A stretch of 36,109 bases of DNA from Candidatus Celaenobacter antarcticus. GTDB taxonomy: Bacteria; Cloacimonadota; Cloacimonadia; JGIOTU-2. The number at the start of each line of letters is the position of its first letter. Position 1 is the stretch's first letter. Shown here one piece after another: positions 14,613-24,333 of this stretch. Position numbers and translations under genes: made by a program. Where the stretch lies: positions 1 through 36,109 of the forward strand of contig JAVCDK010000082.1 in NCBI GenBank assembly GCA_030765865.1, in the 5' to 3' direction. The notes below the pieces were generated by a model. That model was given only the letters and a program-made list of their open reading frames with translations. It made no database searches and was not told the DNA's origin.

Positions 14613-16994
14613 TTATAAAAGAGAAATGGGGTCAATGTCAATCTGCATTTTTATGTAGTTTGGAATTTTTATATTGCTGTGGAACCATTCAATAAAGCGA
14701 TTGATATTTGGTTGATGTTCAGCTTTTATCAATATGTGATAACGATATTGTTTCCTGATCTTGCTTATAGGAGCAGGTGTCGGGCTGAGAATTATAAGTT
14801 TATTTTTTTGAGGATACTGAGCGATCTTATGTCTGATCCCATCCATATAAGAACGAAGTCGCTCTTCATTATTGAGCAGAAATAGTATACGGGCAAGTTT
14901 GGTGAATGGGGGATAATGAAGCTCCTGCCTGAGGTGAAGTTCATGTTCATAGAATCCTAAAAAATTCTGTTTTTGAGCATATTGAATGCTGTAATGTTTC
15001 GGATTAAAGGTTTGAACGATCACCTCGCCTTCTTTTTCACTGCGTCCAGCGCGCCCGGCGACCTGGATAATATGCTGAAAATTTCGCTCCGATGCTCTGA
15101 AGTCAGGTAAATTGAGATTTACGTCTGCGGAAACTATGCCAACTAAAGTTATGTTCGGGAAATCAAGCCCCTTAATGATCATTTGAGTGCCGAGTAGAAT
15201 ATCTATGTAGCCATTACGGACTTGGTCGAATACATTTTGAAAACTATTCTTTTTTGTGGTGGTATCTGTGTCCATTCGAACAATTCTTGCAGTCGGGAAA
15301 AGGAATTGAAGATTCTGTTCGATTTTCTCAGTACCGGGTGAACCAAAATTAAAAATGTACCCGCCACACTCAGGGCACTTGCGCGGCATGGAGCGCTCGT
15401 ATCCGCAGTAATGACACTTCATTTTTTTATTTCGGGAATGATAAGTCATGCTGATATTGCAATCCTTGCATTGAAGTACATGACCGCATTTTGCGCACTG
15501 CACATAAGAGGCATATCCTCTGCGATTTTGAAAGAGGAGTATCTGTTCTTTTTTATTGAGCCGGTCCTCGATCTTGTCTCGTAGAAGTTTAGAAAAAATC
15601 TCTGTATGATCTTCCTCCTGCCGCATATCGACTACTGTGAGTTTGGGCAGTATTTGATTTTTCACTCTTTTGCTCATTGTAAGAAGAGAATATTTTTTAT
15701 TTTGAGTATTATAGTAGGATTCAATGTAAGGAGTTGCAGTTCCCAGAAGCACAACTGCGTTATTCATTTTTCCGCGCAGAACTGCCATATCACGCGCATT
15801 ATAAAGAGGTGGTCGCTCATGCTGTTTGTATGTGTTTTCATGTTCTTCATCCACTATAATGAGTCCAAGATTTTCAAGCGGAGCAAAGAGCGCACTTCTC
15901 GGACCGATAGCGATCTTTTTTTCACCCTTCTTCAGGAGGTTCCAGTAATGCAACCGCTCTCTGTCGCTGAGCTTACTGTGAAGAACTGCGATAATATCTC
16001 CAAAGTGGGAATAAAATCTTTCAACTGTTTGTGGAGTTAAGGAAATTTCCGGAATAAGGATTATTGCAGTTTTCCCGTGAGAAAGAGCGTTTTTCATTGC
16101 ACGGATGTAGACTTCGGTTTTTCCACTTGAAGTTACCCCATGAAGGAGGAATGCATGAAAGTTCTGTTCATCAAGACCGGCTTCTATTTTTCCCAAAACC
16201 TCAGTTTGTTCTTCTGTAAGTTCGAAGGTAAGAGGTTCGTGCTGTACGATATCTGAAAAAATATCTGGATGAATTTCTTGCTTATAGATATCAATAAAAT
16301 TTTTCTCTTTTAATTTATTGATTATGCTGTATGAGAATTCTTTTGAAATGTCAGCCATGAAGATCAGTTCTGGTTGATTTTGGAGGAAATGTAGAAGTTC
16401 CTGCTGCTTGGGGCTGAGTAATTCATCAGAAGAATCTGAGATCAGCCTGATGCAGTTTACGACTTTTTTCTGAATTTTTCTCTTATATTGACGCTCGATC
16501 TCGACAAGTTCCCGTTCTTCCATTTCAAGAAGATTTTTATATAAAGGTGAAATTTTTAAGTGGTTCAAATCTTCAATTGTGCAGGAATTACCATTCTTTT
16601 CTATATATTTGATGATCTTCAGGAAGTCTTTGTCTTTGGTTTCGGTTTTCTTCAGCACAATTTTCTCAATTGTATTGACGTTTATACCTGCAGGCAGCAT
16701 TGCTTTAAAGACAAGTCCGATGGGGCAATGGTAATACCTTGAAATCCATTGCGCAAAAGTGAAAAGCTCTTTATTGATAAGAGGTTTCTCGTCGATAATT
16801 TCATGGATTTCCTTTATCTTAGCTTCATCGCATGCAGGTTTCTCGGGGAGTCCAACGATGATTCCTGTCTGAATTCTGTAATTAAAATTCACAATTACCC
16901 TCTGCCCGATTTGAGGTGTCACATTCTTCGGATAAGAATAGGTAAATGTTTCCTTAATGTTAATCGGCAGAGCAACTTCGATATAGTTTTTCAT
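14613..16994 (-). CDS. priA: Primosomal protein N' (PriA helicase)
   Basis: LLHGVTSSGKTEVYIRAM (Walker A), IIVDEEHENTYKQ (DEEH), Cys-rich zinc motifs CAKCGHVLQCKDCNISMTYH..CHYCGYERSMPRKCPECGG, LGTQMIIKGLDFPNITLVGIVSAD. Confidence 0.97.
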   Translation of the reverse strand: MKNYIEVALPINIKETFTYSYPKNVTPQIGQRVIVNFNYRIQTGIIVGLPEKPACDEAKIKEIHEIIDEKPLINKELFTFAQWISRYYHCPIGLVFKAMLPAGINVNTIEKIVLKKTETKDKDFLKIIKYIEKNGNSCTIEDLNHLKISPLYKNLLEMEERELVEIERQYKRKIQKKVVNCIRLISDSSDELLSPKQQELLHFLQNQPELIFMADISKEFSYSIINKLKEKNFIDIYKQEIHPDIFSDIVQHEPLTFELTEEQTEVLGKIEAGLDEQNFHAFLLHGVTSSGKTEVYIRAMKNALSHGKTAIILIPEISLTPQTVERFYSHFGDIIAVLHSKLSDRERLHYWNLLKKGEKKIAIGPRSALFAPLENLGLIIVDEEHENTYKQHERPPLYNARDMAVLRGKMNNAVVLLGTATPYIESYYNTQNKKYSLLTMSKRVKNQILPKLTVVDMRQEEDHTEIFSKLLRDKIEDRLNKKEQILLFQNRRGYASYVQCAKCGHVLQCKDCNISMTYHSRNKKMKCHYCGYERSMPRKCPECGGYIFNFGSPGTEKIEQNLQFLFPTARIVRMDTDTTTKKNSFQNVFDQVRNGYIDILLGTQMIIKGLDFPNITLVGIVSADVNLNLPDFRASERNFQHIIQVAGRAGRSEKEGEVIVQTFNPKHYSIQYAQKQNFLGFYEHELHLRQELHYPPFTKLARILFLLNNEERLRSYMDGIRHKIAQYPQKNKLIILSPTPAPISKIRKQYRYHILIKAEHQPNINRFIEWFHSNIKIPNYIKMQIDIDPISLL

Positions 16995-17035
16995 AATTTA
17001 TTTACATAAAAATATTTTTTTCGCACTATTGATAC

Positions 17036-17401
17036 ATGAACAAAACTTTTGCAACCTTTGGCGAAGATACTGCGACTCAGTTACTTTCGAGTAAGGGCTA
17101 TACAATAATCGAGCGAAATTATCGCTCGCCGTATGGTGAAATAGATATTATCTGCAGCAGGGATGGAGAACTCATTTTTGTAGAAGTCAAAGCACGGAGA
17201 TCACACTCATTTGGAGAAGCATTGGAGGCAGTCACAGAGAACAAAAGACAAAAGATCATTAAAACCGCCTACCATTACCTTGCAAAAAAAGACATCGAAA
17301 TGCCCGTCCGGTTTGACATTATTACGCTTGACTATAACAAAAATTCAAAGGACTATTCACTGCGCCATATTACAAATGCATTTCTCGGAGAGGATTACTG
17401 A
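17036..17401 (+). CDS. YraN-family (UPF0102) nuclease-like protein
   Basis: GEDTATQLLSSKGYTIIERNYRSPYGEIDIICSRDGELIFVEVKARRSHSFGEALEAVTENKRQKI. Confidence 0.95.
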   Translation: MNKTFATFGEDTATQLLSSKGYTIIERNYRSPYGEIDIICSRDGELIFVEVKARRSHSFGEALEAVTENKRQKIIKTAYHYLAKKDIEMPVRFDIITLDYNKNSKDYSLRHITNAFLGEDY

Positions 17402-18736
17402 TTACTGGAGTTCATTTTTGTCGAAATAAGGTCCCAAATAATCTTCCCAGTCCGGAACAGAAAACTCGAAATCATCATTTTCGACATAAACAAGTTTGTA
17501 ATTTCCCATTTTGGTGAAATCCACGAATATATAGATACGTTTTCCATCAAGATAATATTTCCATATGATGTAGGGTTTTGCATCGAATTCATAACTTTTA
17601 TCTATAACTTCTTCGGGCTTTCCCTGGCGTATGTAGATCCTGCCTCTATCAGATTTCCAGCCATCGCCATAATGAGAAAAATTTCTATTCGCATAATTTA
17701 CACGACGAATGATCTCTTCTTTATATTCATTCTGTTCTGTCTTGGGATTTGGATCATTTTGTTCCCAAAAGCGCTTCAGAAATTCAGCACATCCTTCATC
17801 ATCCAGATTCTTATAAACATTCTCTTCATAGTTCGTCAGAAAATATTTAGCATAACGATACTCTTTTTCAATTTCAACCTGTGAAATAGTTTGTTGGCTC
17901 TCTTGAATGAAAATTAATTCTTCACGCGACGCAATTGGTTCATCAGGATTATCATTTGAGTAAAGATTCAAGGATAGACCATAAGTGCCGGGTTCCCATT
18001 GGGAGACAGGTATCCATTTCCAGAATGGTTTTATCGTATAGGTTGACGAAAAGTCCTTTTCTTCATTATATACGGAGTTCTGATCTTTGCCCTGAATGGT
18101 TAAGATCCATTTGCCTTCCAGCGGATTCTCTAAAGTTGAGACATTTTGAAAAACCTCAAAATAATATGTAAAGCCATCATCCTTTGCAGGATCGAAAAGA
18201 TGATTGGGATTTACAAGGAATAGCACATTATTTCGTTTGAAATCCTGAAATTCTGCTGTTGAATCGCTGTGATGAAAAGAGCTTATCTCAATATCACTAA
18301 GATTCATATGTGCGCAATCGAGAGTATAAAATGTTTTTTCCCAGGTTATGCTATCTCCGTTTACCCGATCCTGGATGTCAATTGAGAACTTATATAAACC
18401 CGGTGTAACAGTTGCTTTCATTTTATCAATGAAAAACTCATCTTGATAAATGGATGTTTTGTCCAGGTCAACTTTGATCTGCCTTATGAAGTCTTTGTTA
18501 TACAGTTCCTGTCCGTTAGCATTATAGATATTGAAATTTACATGCAATTGTGCTAAGAGGATATTATCCTGTGCAGTAAAATCAAGATCTGAATCAAAAA
18601 CTTTGTAAGTTATCTCAAAGGTTGTATTCTCATTTTCTGCAGGAAACCGGTTGCAGTCAAAATACACATTCAGCTTTGCAGAAAGAAAAATTGGAATGAA
18701 AACAAAAATGAGCGTAAATAATAATTTATTTTTCAT
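17402..18736 (-). CDS. GWxTD domain-containing secreted protein
   Basis: Signal peptide; EFLKRFWEQNDPNPKTEQNEYKEEIIRRVNYANRNFSHYGDGWKSDRGRIYIRQGKPEEV (GWxTD signature). Confidence 0.9.
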   Translation of the reverse strand: MKNKLLFTLIFVFIPIFLSAKLNVYFDCNRFPAENENTTFEITYKVFDSDLDFTAQDNILLAQLHVNFNIYNANGQELYNKDFIRQIKVDLDKTSIYQDEFFIDKMKATVTPGLYKFSIDIQDRVNGDSITWEKTFYTLDCAHMNLSDIEISSFHHSDSTAEFQDFKRNNVLFLVNPNHLFDPAKDDGFTYYFEVFQNVSTLENPLEGKWILTIQGKDQNSVYNEEKDFSSTYTIKPFWKWIPVSQWEPGTYGLSLNLYSNDNPDEPIASREELIFIQESQQTISQVEIEKEYRYAKYFLTNYEENVYKNLDDEGCAEFLKRFWEQNDPNPKTEQNEYKEEIIRRVNYANRNFSHYGDGWKSDRGRIYIRQGKPEEVIDKSYEFDAKPYIIWKYYLDGKRIYIFVDFTKMGNYKLVYVENDDFEFSVPDWEDYLGPYFDKNELQ

Positions 18737-21700
18737 TGAATTCTACCTTCATATTTTCTATAAAGTGTCCGTTATTTTGCAAATATCTGTAAAGATTTTT
18801 ATGTGGATATATTTTATACCGCTGCGATTCTATCTTGAGGGTTCCGAAAAGTTTTGTGCGCACATTGAACACAACCTTGAAATTTCCCGGATGAGTGAGT
18901 ATCTGCTCTTTCACAAAATGATCCAGATCCTTTTCCGAGTATTGAGTTTCATCTATCTCAAAGGAGATGTTGCCGGAAATCTCTTTTTGCCAATTTTCTT
19001 CGAGAATGATCTGATCTGCAACGACAGAGAGCCGATCCTGGTTTTCTCGGATCTTTGAAGATAGTTTTCCGATGACATAAATAATATCTTTTTCATTTAT
19101 AAGGTCACCGAATTTGGTATATTCATTTGAGAAAAGAACAATTTCAAATTTGTCGTGCAAGTCTTCACAGGAGACAAAAGCCATAGTTCTTTTCTTTTTA
19201 TCTTTGATCAATTTTATTTCGTCCACTATGCCGATCATTCTGATATCTTGACTGCGCAGTTCGTCACGCTTGCCACTTTTTACAAGTTTTTTGTACTGAA
19301 GGGTATTGAGATTTGTAAGGGTTTGAATGTCTTTCTCGTATGAGGTGAGGGGATGTCCGGAAATATAAAAACCGAGAAGATCTTTTTCGAGATCGAGACG
19401 TCTGCCGAATTCCCAATCCTTTTTATCCGGAAGGGGAGGGTATAGATCCTGGTCTTTTGCCTGAATGGATGCAAAAAGAGAAGATTGCCCTTTCTGTCGT
19501 TCTCGCAGTTTTTGGGAGCCGAATTCAAGTGCGGTTTCAACTGCGGCATAAAGCTGAGCTCTTGTACCCTCAAGGTCATCCAGTGCTCCTGCTCCGATAA
19601 GACTTTCCAGTGCAGTTTTATTGAGCTGATTTGCATCTACTTTTTCGCATAACTCGAAAATATTTTTAAAAAAAGGATAATCTTTTCGAGTCTCGATTAT
19701 CGCCCGGATTGAGTTCTCTCCGAGACTTTTGATCGCCTTGAGTCCGAAAATAATTTTTCCATCTCTGACCGTGAAATTGTAGTCACTGAAATTTACATTC
19801 GGATGAAGTACATCTATGTTCATCTTATTGCATACTTCGATAATCCGGGCAATCTTTGCGGTATCATTTTCCACAGTCATCAACGCAGCCATAAATTCTG
19901 CGGTGTAATGGGTTTTCAAGTAAGCGGTCTGGTACGCAATGATGCTGTATGCAACACTGTGCGATTTGTTGAATCCATACCTTCCAAACGTCTCAATGCG
20001 CTCAAATATCTGGATAGCTTTTTCTCGGGATATACCGTTTTTTACTGCCCCTTCGATGAAAACAGGGCGGTATTTATCCATGAGTGATTTATCTTTTTTG
20101 CCCATTGCTTTTCGAAGGATATCGGCTTCACTCAAAGAAAATCCTGCTAAGACATGCACGATTTGGATGACCTGCTCCTGAAACACGATCACTCCATACG
20201 TTGAACGTAAAATATCCTCAAGCATTGGATCAAGATAATCAACCTTTTCCTCATTATTTTTTCTGCGGATATAGACTTCGTGCATGCCGCTATCGAGCGT
20301 ACCGGGACGGTATAAGGCATTGCAGATAGCAAGGTCTTCGATAGAATTTGGTTTGATGCGTTTGAGTATTCCCCTCATTCCCGAACTTTCAAACTGGAAA
20401 ACTCCGTCGGTTTCTGCAGTATGAAAGAGTTTGTAGGTTTCGGTATCATGCAGGTTGATCTCATCGATGTTGAGTTCAATGCCGTGATGCTTTTTAATAA
20501 GTTGCAATGCTCTTTCTATAATGGTAAGGTTTTTCAGCCCGAGACAGTCAATTTTCAGCAAACCCAGTTTTTCAAGACATTTCCCGTCATACTGAGTAAT
20601 GATGGTCTTGTCTTTAGGGCTTATTGCAAGAGGAATATGATTGGTGAGATTGTCCGGTGCGATCACCACTCCGGCGGCGTGCACTCCAAGATGTCTGGGT
20701 AATCCTTCGAGAGTTTTAGAATATTCCCATAATTCTTTATATTCATCTCTGCTATTGATAAGTTCACGTAACTTTTCATTCTGGTCATAAGAACTTTCGA
20801 GATGTACATCGGGACCACCCGGGATCATTTTTGCAATTGCATCAACTTCATAAAGAGGAATACTCATAGCTCTGCCGACATCACGGATAACCATTTTTGC
20901 TCCGAGACTTCCAAGTGTACCGATCTGGCTTACATTTTCTTGACCATATTTGTCCACGATATATTTGAGCACTTTTGGGCGTGTTTCATTAGAAAAATCC
21001 GTATCAATATCCGGCATGCTCACACGTGCTGGATTGAGAAATCGTTCAAAGAAAAGATTGTATCTGATAGGATCGATCTTGGTGATATCAATGAGGTATG
21101 CGACGATGCTTCCTGCTGCGGAACCTCTTCCCGGACCGACCGTGACCTGCATTTTCCGTGCTTCCTTGATAATATCCCACACTATGAGAAAATAGCTTCC
21201 GAATCCCATATCTTTTATGACGCCAAGCTCATGCTCGATACGATCTTTTATTTCATCTGTCAGTTCATCATATTTTTTTTCAACTCCTTCGTATACGAGC
21301 TTTCTCAAAAATTCATATTCGTCAGTATATCCTTCGGGAATAGTGAAGCTTGGAAAAAGAAAGCCCTCGTAATCAAGCTCGAGATTGCATTTATCTGCGA
21401 CTTTCAGCGTGTTTTCAATTGCTTCGGGAATATCACTGAAAAGATTCTTCATTTCATTTGGACTTCGGAAATATATCTGATCAGTGGTGAACTTCATTCG
21501 ATTGTCATCTTCCAGGATTTTTCCTGTTTGAATGCAGAGCAGAACATCCTGGGCTTTGGAATCGACTTGCTTTATGAAATGACAATCATTTGTTGCCACC
21601 AGCGGAGCGCCGGTTTCTTTGGACAACTTCTTTAGTTTTTTGATCAGGTCTTCTTCTTTATCAAGCCCAAGCCGCATAACCTCAAGGTAAAAATTTTCTT

Positions 21701-22196
21701 TTCCGAATATCTTCTGGTATTTTTCAACAGCCGTAACCGCTTTATCATATTTATTTTGAAGGATCATCTGGGATACTTCACCCTGCATGCAGCCGCTGAG
21801 ACCGATGAGTCCATCAGAATATTTTGTAAGAAGTTTTTTATCGATTCTCGGTCTGTAGTAATGTCCCTGTATGAAGGCAATACTGGAAAGCTTCATAAGA
21901 TTGTGATATCCGGTTTGATCTTTCGCAAGTAAGGTAATATGATAACGGCGCTGTTGCTTATCCTTTTCGGATAAAATGCTGCCGTTTATGATGTATCCTT
22001 CCATTCCGATAATAGGTTTGACGTGATGAGCTTTTGCGGTTTTATAAAAATCGATCGCACCAAACATATTACCGTGGTCAGTCATGGCGAGTGCAGGCAT
22101 ATGCCACTCGGAAGCCAGCTTCATAAGGTCGGTGATTCGGCTTGCACCGTCTAAAAGACTGTACTGAGTGTGGTTGTGAAGATGGACAAATGACAC
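18726..22196 (-). CDS. dnaE: DNA polymerase III subunit alpha
   Basis: PHP N-terminus FVHLHNHTQYSLLDGA; VTVGPGRGSAAGSIVAYLIDITKIDPIRYNLFFERFLNPARVSMPDIDTDF; GVIVFQEQVIQIVHVLAGFSLSEADILRKAMGKK; FNKSHSVAYSIIAYQTAYLK. Confidence 0.98.
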   Translation of the reverse strand: MSFVHLHNHTQYSLLDGASRITDLMKLASEWHMPALAMTDHGNMFGAIDFYKTAKAHHVKPIIGMEGYIINGSILSEKDKQQRRYHITLLAKDQTGYHNLMKLSSIAFIQGHYYRPRIDKKLLTKYSDGLIGLSGCMQGEVSQMILQNKYDKAVTAVEKYQKIFGKENFYLEVMRLGLDKEEDLIKKLKKLSKETGAPLVATNDCHFIKQVDSKAQDVLLCIQTGKILEDDNRMKFTTDQIYFRSPNEMKNLFSDIPEAIENTLKVADKCNLELDYEGFLFPSFTIPEGYTDEYEFLRKLVYEGVEKKYDELTDEIKDRIEHELGVIKDMGFGSYFLIVWDIIKEARKMQVTVGPGRGSAAGSIVAYLIDITKIDPIRYNLFFERFLNPARVSMPDIDTDFSNETRPKVLKYIVDKYGQENVSQIGTLGSLGAKMVIRDVGRAMSIPLYEVDAIAKMIPGGPDVHLESSYDQNEKLRELINSRDEYKELWEYSKTLEGLPRHLGVHAAGVVIAPDNLTNHIPLAISPKDKTIITQYDGKCLEKLGLLKIDCLGLKNLTIIERALQLIKKHHGIELNIDEINLHDTETYKLFHTAETDGVFQFESSGMRGILKRIKPNSIEDLAICNALYRPGTLDSGMHEVYIRRKNNEEKVDYLDPMLEDILRSTYGVIVFQEQVIQIVHVLAGFSLSEADILRKAMGKKDKSLMDKYRPVFIEGAVKNGISREKAIQIFERIETFGRYGFNKSHSVAYSIIAYQTAYLKTHYTAEFMAALMTVENDTAKIARIIEVCNKMNIDVLHPNVNFSDYNFTVRDGKIIFGLKAIKSLGENSIRAIIETRKDYPFFKNIFELCEKVDANQLNKTALESLIGAGALDDLEGTRAQLYAAVETALEFGSQKLRERQKGQSSLFASIQAKDQDLYPPLPDKKDWEFGRRLDLEKDLLGFYISGHPLTSYEKDIQTLTNLNTLQYKKLVKSGKRDELRSQDIRMIGIVDEIKLIKDKKKRTMAFVSCEDLHDKFEIVLFSNEYTKFGDLINEKDIIYVIGKLSSKIRENQDRLSVVADQIILEENWQKEISGNISFEIDETQYSEKDLDHFVKEQILTHPGNFKVVFNVRTKLFGTLKIESQRYKIYPHKNLYRYLQNNGHFIENMKVEFNEK

Positions 22197-22231
22197 ATTT
22201 TCTCCTTAAGAATTTGGATTATTCGTAGAGA

Positions 22232-22264
22232 TAAAAAAAAGGCAGTCAAATATTTTCGACTGCC
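22232..22264 (-). terminator. Rho-independent terminator downstream of rpmA
   Basis: GGCAGTC-aaatattttc-GACTGCC with an A-run on the plus strand (T-run on the minus strand) at 22232-22240. Confidence 0.8.
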
Positions 22265-22293
22265 GATGCAATTTTTGTATAATTCTGAAAAAT

Positions 22294-22578
22294 TTAGTTG
22301 GATTTTTCGTACACACTCACCTGGCGGGTTCGTTTTCTTATAGTGCGAAAACCTGTGAATCGATAGGGCTCGAATTTCACGAAACCATCGATGAGCGCAA
22401 ATATTGTATAATCATTACCGAGACCGACATTATTCCCGGGATGGATTTTTGTGCCTCTTTGGCGAACGATGATATTGCCTTTTTCGACAAATTGACCGGC
22501 GTATTTCTTCACACCGAGATATTTAGGATTGCTGTCTCTTCCGTTTTGAGTACTGCCTACACCTTTTTTATGTGCCAT
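22294..22578 (-). CDS. rpmA: 50S ribosomal protein L27
   Basis: [70 protein letters not shown]. Confidence 0.98.
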   Translation of the reverse strand: MAHKKGVGSTQNGRDSNPKYLGVKKYAGQFVEKGNIIVRQRGTKIHPGNNVGLGNDYTIFALIDGFVKFEPYRFTGFRTIRKRTRQVSVYEKSN

Positions 22579-22590
22579 AATAAAAACCCT

Positions 22591-22908
22591 TTAATTTTTA
22601 ATGATATCTTTAATTTTTATTTCAGTAAAATTCTGACGATGTCCCTGTTTTCGGCTGTAACTTTTACGTTTCTTTTTCTTGAAAACAGTGATCTTTTTTC
22701 CTCTTCCATGACCAAGAACTTCAGCGACTACTTTGGCGCCTTTTACAGAAGGTTTACCAATGTGCATTTTTTTGTCATCATCGAGAAGTAGAAGGGAATC
22801 GATCTCGATTTCAGAGCCGATCTCTTTGTCTTCAAGATATGCCACATGAAGGACATCATCTTTTTGAACTTTGTGCTGCTGTCCTTTGAAATCTATTATT
22901 GCGTACAT
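22591..22908 (-). CDS. rplU: 50S ribosomal protein L21
   Basis: MYAIIDFKGQQHKVQKDDVLHVAYLEDKEIGSEIEIDSLLLLDDD..KKITVFKKKKRKSYSRKQGHRQNFTEIKIKDI. Confidence 0.97.
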   Translation of the reverse strand: MYAIIDFKGQQHKVQKDDVLHVAYLEDKEIGSEIEIDSLLLLDDDKKMHIGKPSVKGAKVVAEVLGHGRGKKITVFKKKKRKSYSRKQGHRQNFTEIKIKDIIKN

Positions 22909-23093
22909 CTCTTACTCCTTATAATTAGGAACTGCAAACTTCCAATGCACCTTTGCAGTGTCAAGTTTTATGGGATTTTCTCAGATACACTTACAATTTT
23001 AATATGCATTAAAATTTTATAAAAAAATTTGCAATACAACTTTAGTTATTTAAACAGGAATTTTTTATATTTTGAGGAAAAAAATATTTTCTC

Positions 23094-23141
23094 TTGACAA
23101 GCAGATTTTGTGAAATATTCATTGTCTCCTAATAAAGACAA
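23094..23141 (+). promoter_or_regulatory. Candidate promoter/operator of the TrmB-family gene
   Basis: TTGACA at 23094-23099, 16-nt spacer, TATTCA; followed by dyad TTGTCT-cctaataa-AGACAA (23122-23141). Confidence 0.4.
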
Positions 23142-23185
23142 CAAAATTATTAGGTATGGCGAAGAAAAGAAAGGCTTAGCATTTT

Positions 23186-24052
23186 ATGAATGAGAATTTT
23201 TCTATTTCTACTTTAATTGAAATTGGATTAACAAAATCCGAAGCTGTAATTTATCTTAATCTACTTAAAAAAAAGAGTTTCACAGCTTCAGAAATTTCAA
23301 AACTTTCTGGAATATCCCGTTCAAAAACTTACGAGATACTACATAAGTTGGTTATAAAGGGATTATGTGTTGAAATATTGGGTGGCGTAAAAAAGTATTC
23401 TACTGCAAATCCCGAGACGGCCTTTAATGGAATTTTACAAAACCTCAAAAAAAATTGCCAACAAGAATTAGAAAATAAAAAAAATCTTATATCAAAATTG
23501 TCTGAAACCCTTATACCTTTATACCTTTCTGAAAAAGAAAACATAAACCCCTTAGATTATATACAAGTAATAAGAGAAAAGAATAGTATTATAAAAAAGT
23601 TCGAAACATTAGAAAGAACGGCGGTTAAGGAAGTGTTATCTTTAGTAAAAGGTCCTTTAGTTATAGATGTTACTAAAGCATATAATGAAGAGGAAAATAG
23701 TTCTTTAAGGAGAGGAGTAAACTTTAAAGTAATTTATGCAATTAATGATTTAAAAAATCAATACTTTTTAGACAGCATTAATGCATTTGCAAGCGCTGGT
23801 GAAGATGTAAGAATTTCAAATATTTTACCAATACCATTTAAAATGCATGTTTACGATGGAAAAATAGTAATGTTTACATTGGAAAACATAATTGATTCGA
23901 AATCAAATTTAACAGCTTTGATTATTGAACATATTGATTTAGCAAAGGGATTAAAACAAGTTTTTAATCTATATTGGCAAAATTCAATAACCTTGGAAGA
24001 GTTCAATAAAAAATCCAAAGGATCTACCTTTGGTAGAGAAAAAATATCTTAG
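23186..24052 (+). CDS. TrmB-family transcriptional regulator
   Basis: N-terminal wHTH LIEIGLTKSEAVIYLNLLKKKSFTASEISKLSGISRSKTYEILHKLVIKGLCVEI, coiled linker, and a C-terminal sensor region typical of TrmB-like proteins. Confidence 0.88.
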   Translation: MNENFSISTLIEIGLTKSEAVIYLNLLKKKSFTASEISKLSGISRSKTYEILHKLVIKGLCVEILGGVKKYSTANPETAFNGILQNLKKNCQQELENKKNLISKLSETLIPLYLSEKENINPLDYIQVIREKNSIIKKFETLERTAVKEVLSLVKGPLVIDVTKAYNEEENSSLRRGVNFKVIYAINDLKNQYFLDSINAFASAGEDVRISNILPIPFKMHVYDGKIVMFTLENIIDSKSNLTALIIEHIDLAKGLKQVFNLYWQNSITLEEFNKKSKGSTFGREKIS

Positions 24053-24333
24053 AAAAGAAAAGGGGTTGCTAGCATATAACTTTGGCGAGTCAACTAACAA
24101 CCCTGTTGTAAATAGAAAGAAGATAAAAGAATTTCTCTTTTTCTATTAGTGTTATAAAATAAAAATACGGCTATGATTGTCAACACAAAAAATGAAATTT
24201 AAATTATGCGTCGATTAAAGAGCCATTATTAATGTTAATGTCACTGATAGGTATTTTTTCTGACTTCTCTACCGAGAGGTAGTTATTTCGGTATAGAATA
24301 ATTATGATAACAAAAAAATTATAGGAGACTAAA

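Noticed and set aside
15606-16040. 144-aa plus-strand ORF
   Set aside because: Antisense to priA; no domain.
20802-21635. 277-aa plus-strand ORF
   Set aside because: Fully antisense to dnaE; Cys/Phe/Ile-rich shadow ORF with no domain signal.
22579-22590. Possible missing Prp (YsxB) protease between rplU and rpmA
   Set aside because: Only a 12-nt gap; L27 starts directly with [10 protein letters not shown] without an N-terminal extension needing Prp cleavage, so the absence is expected.
24060-24112. Imperfect inverted repeat gggttgctag...ctaacaaccc resembling an integron attC or terminator
   Set aside because: No canonical attC R/L boxes, no integrase in the window, and no T-run; at most a weak 3'-end hairpin of the TrmB gene.
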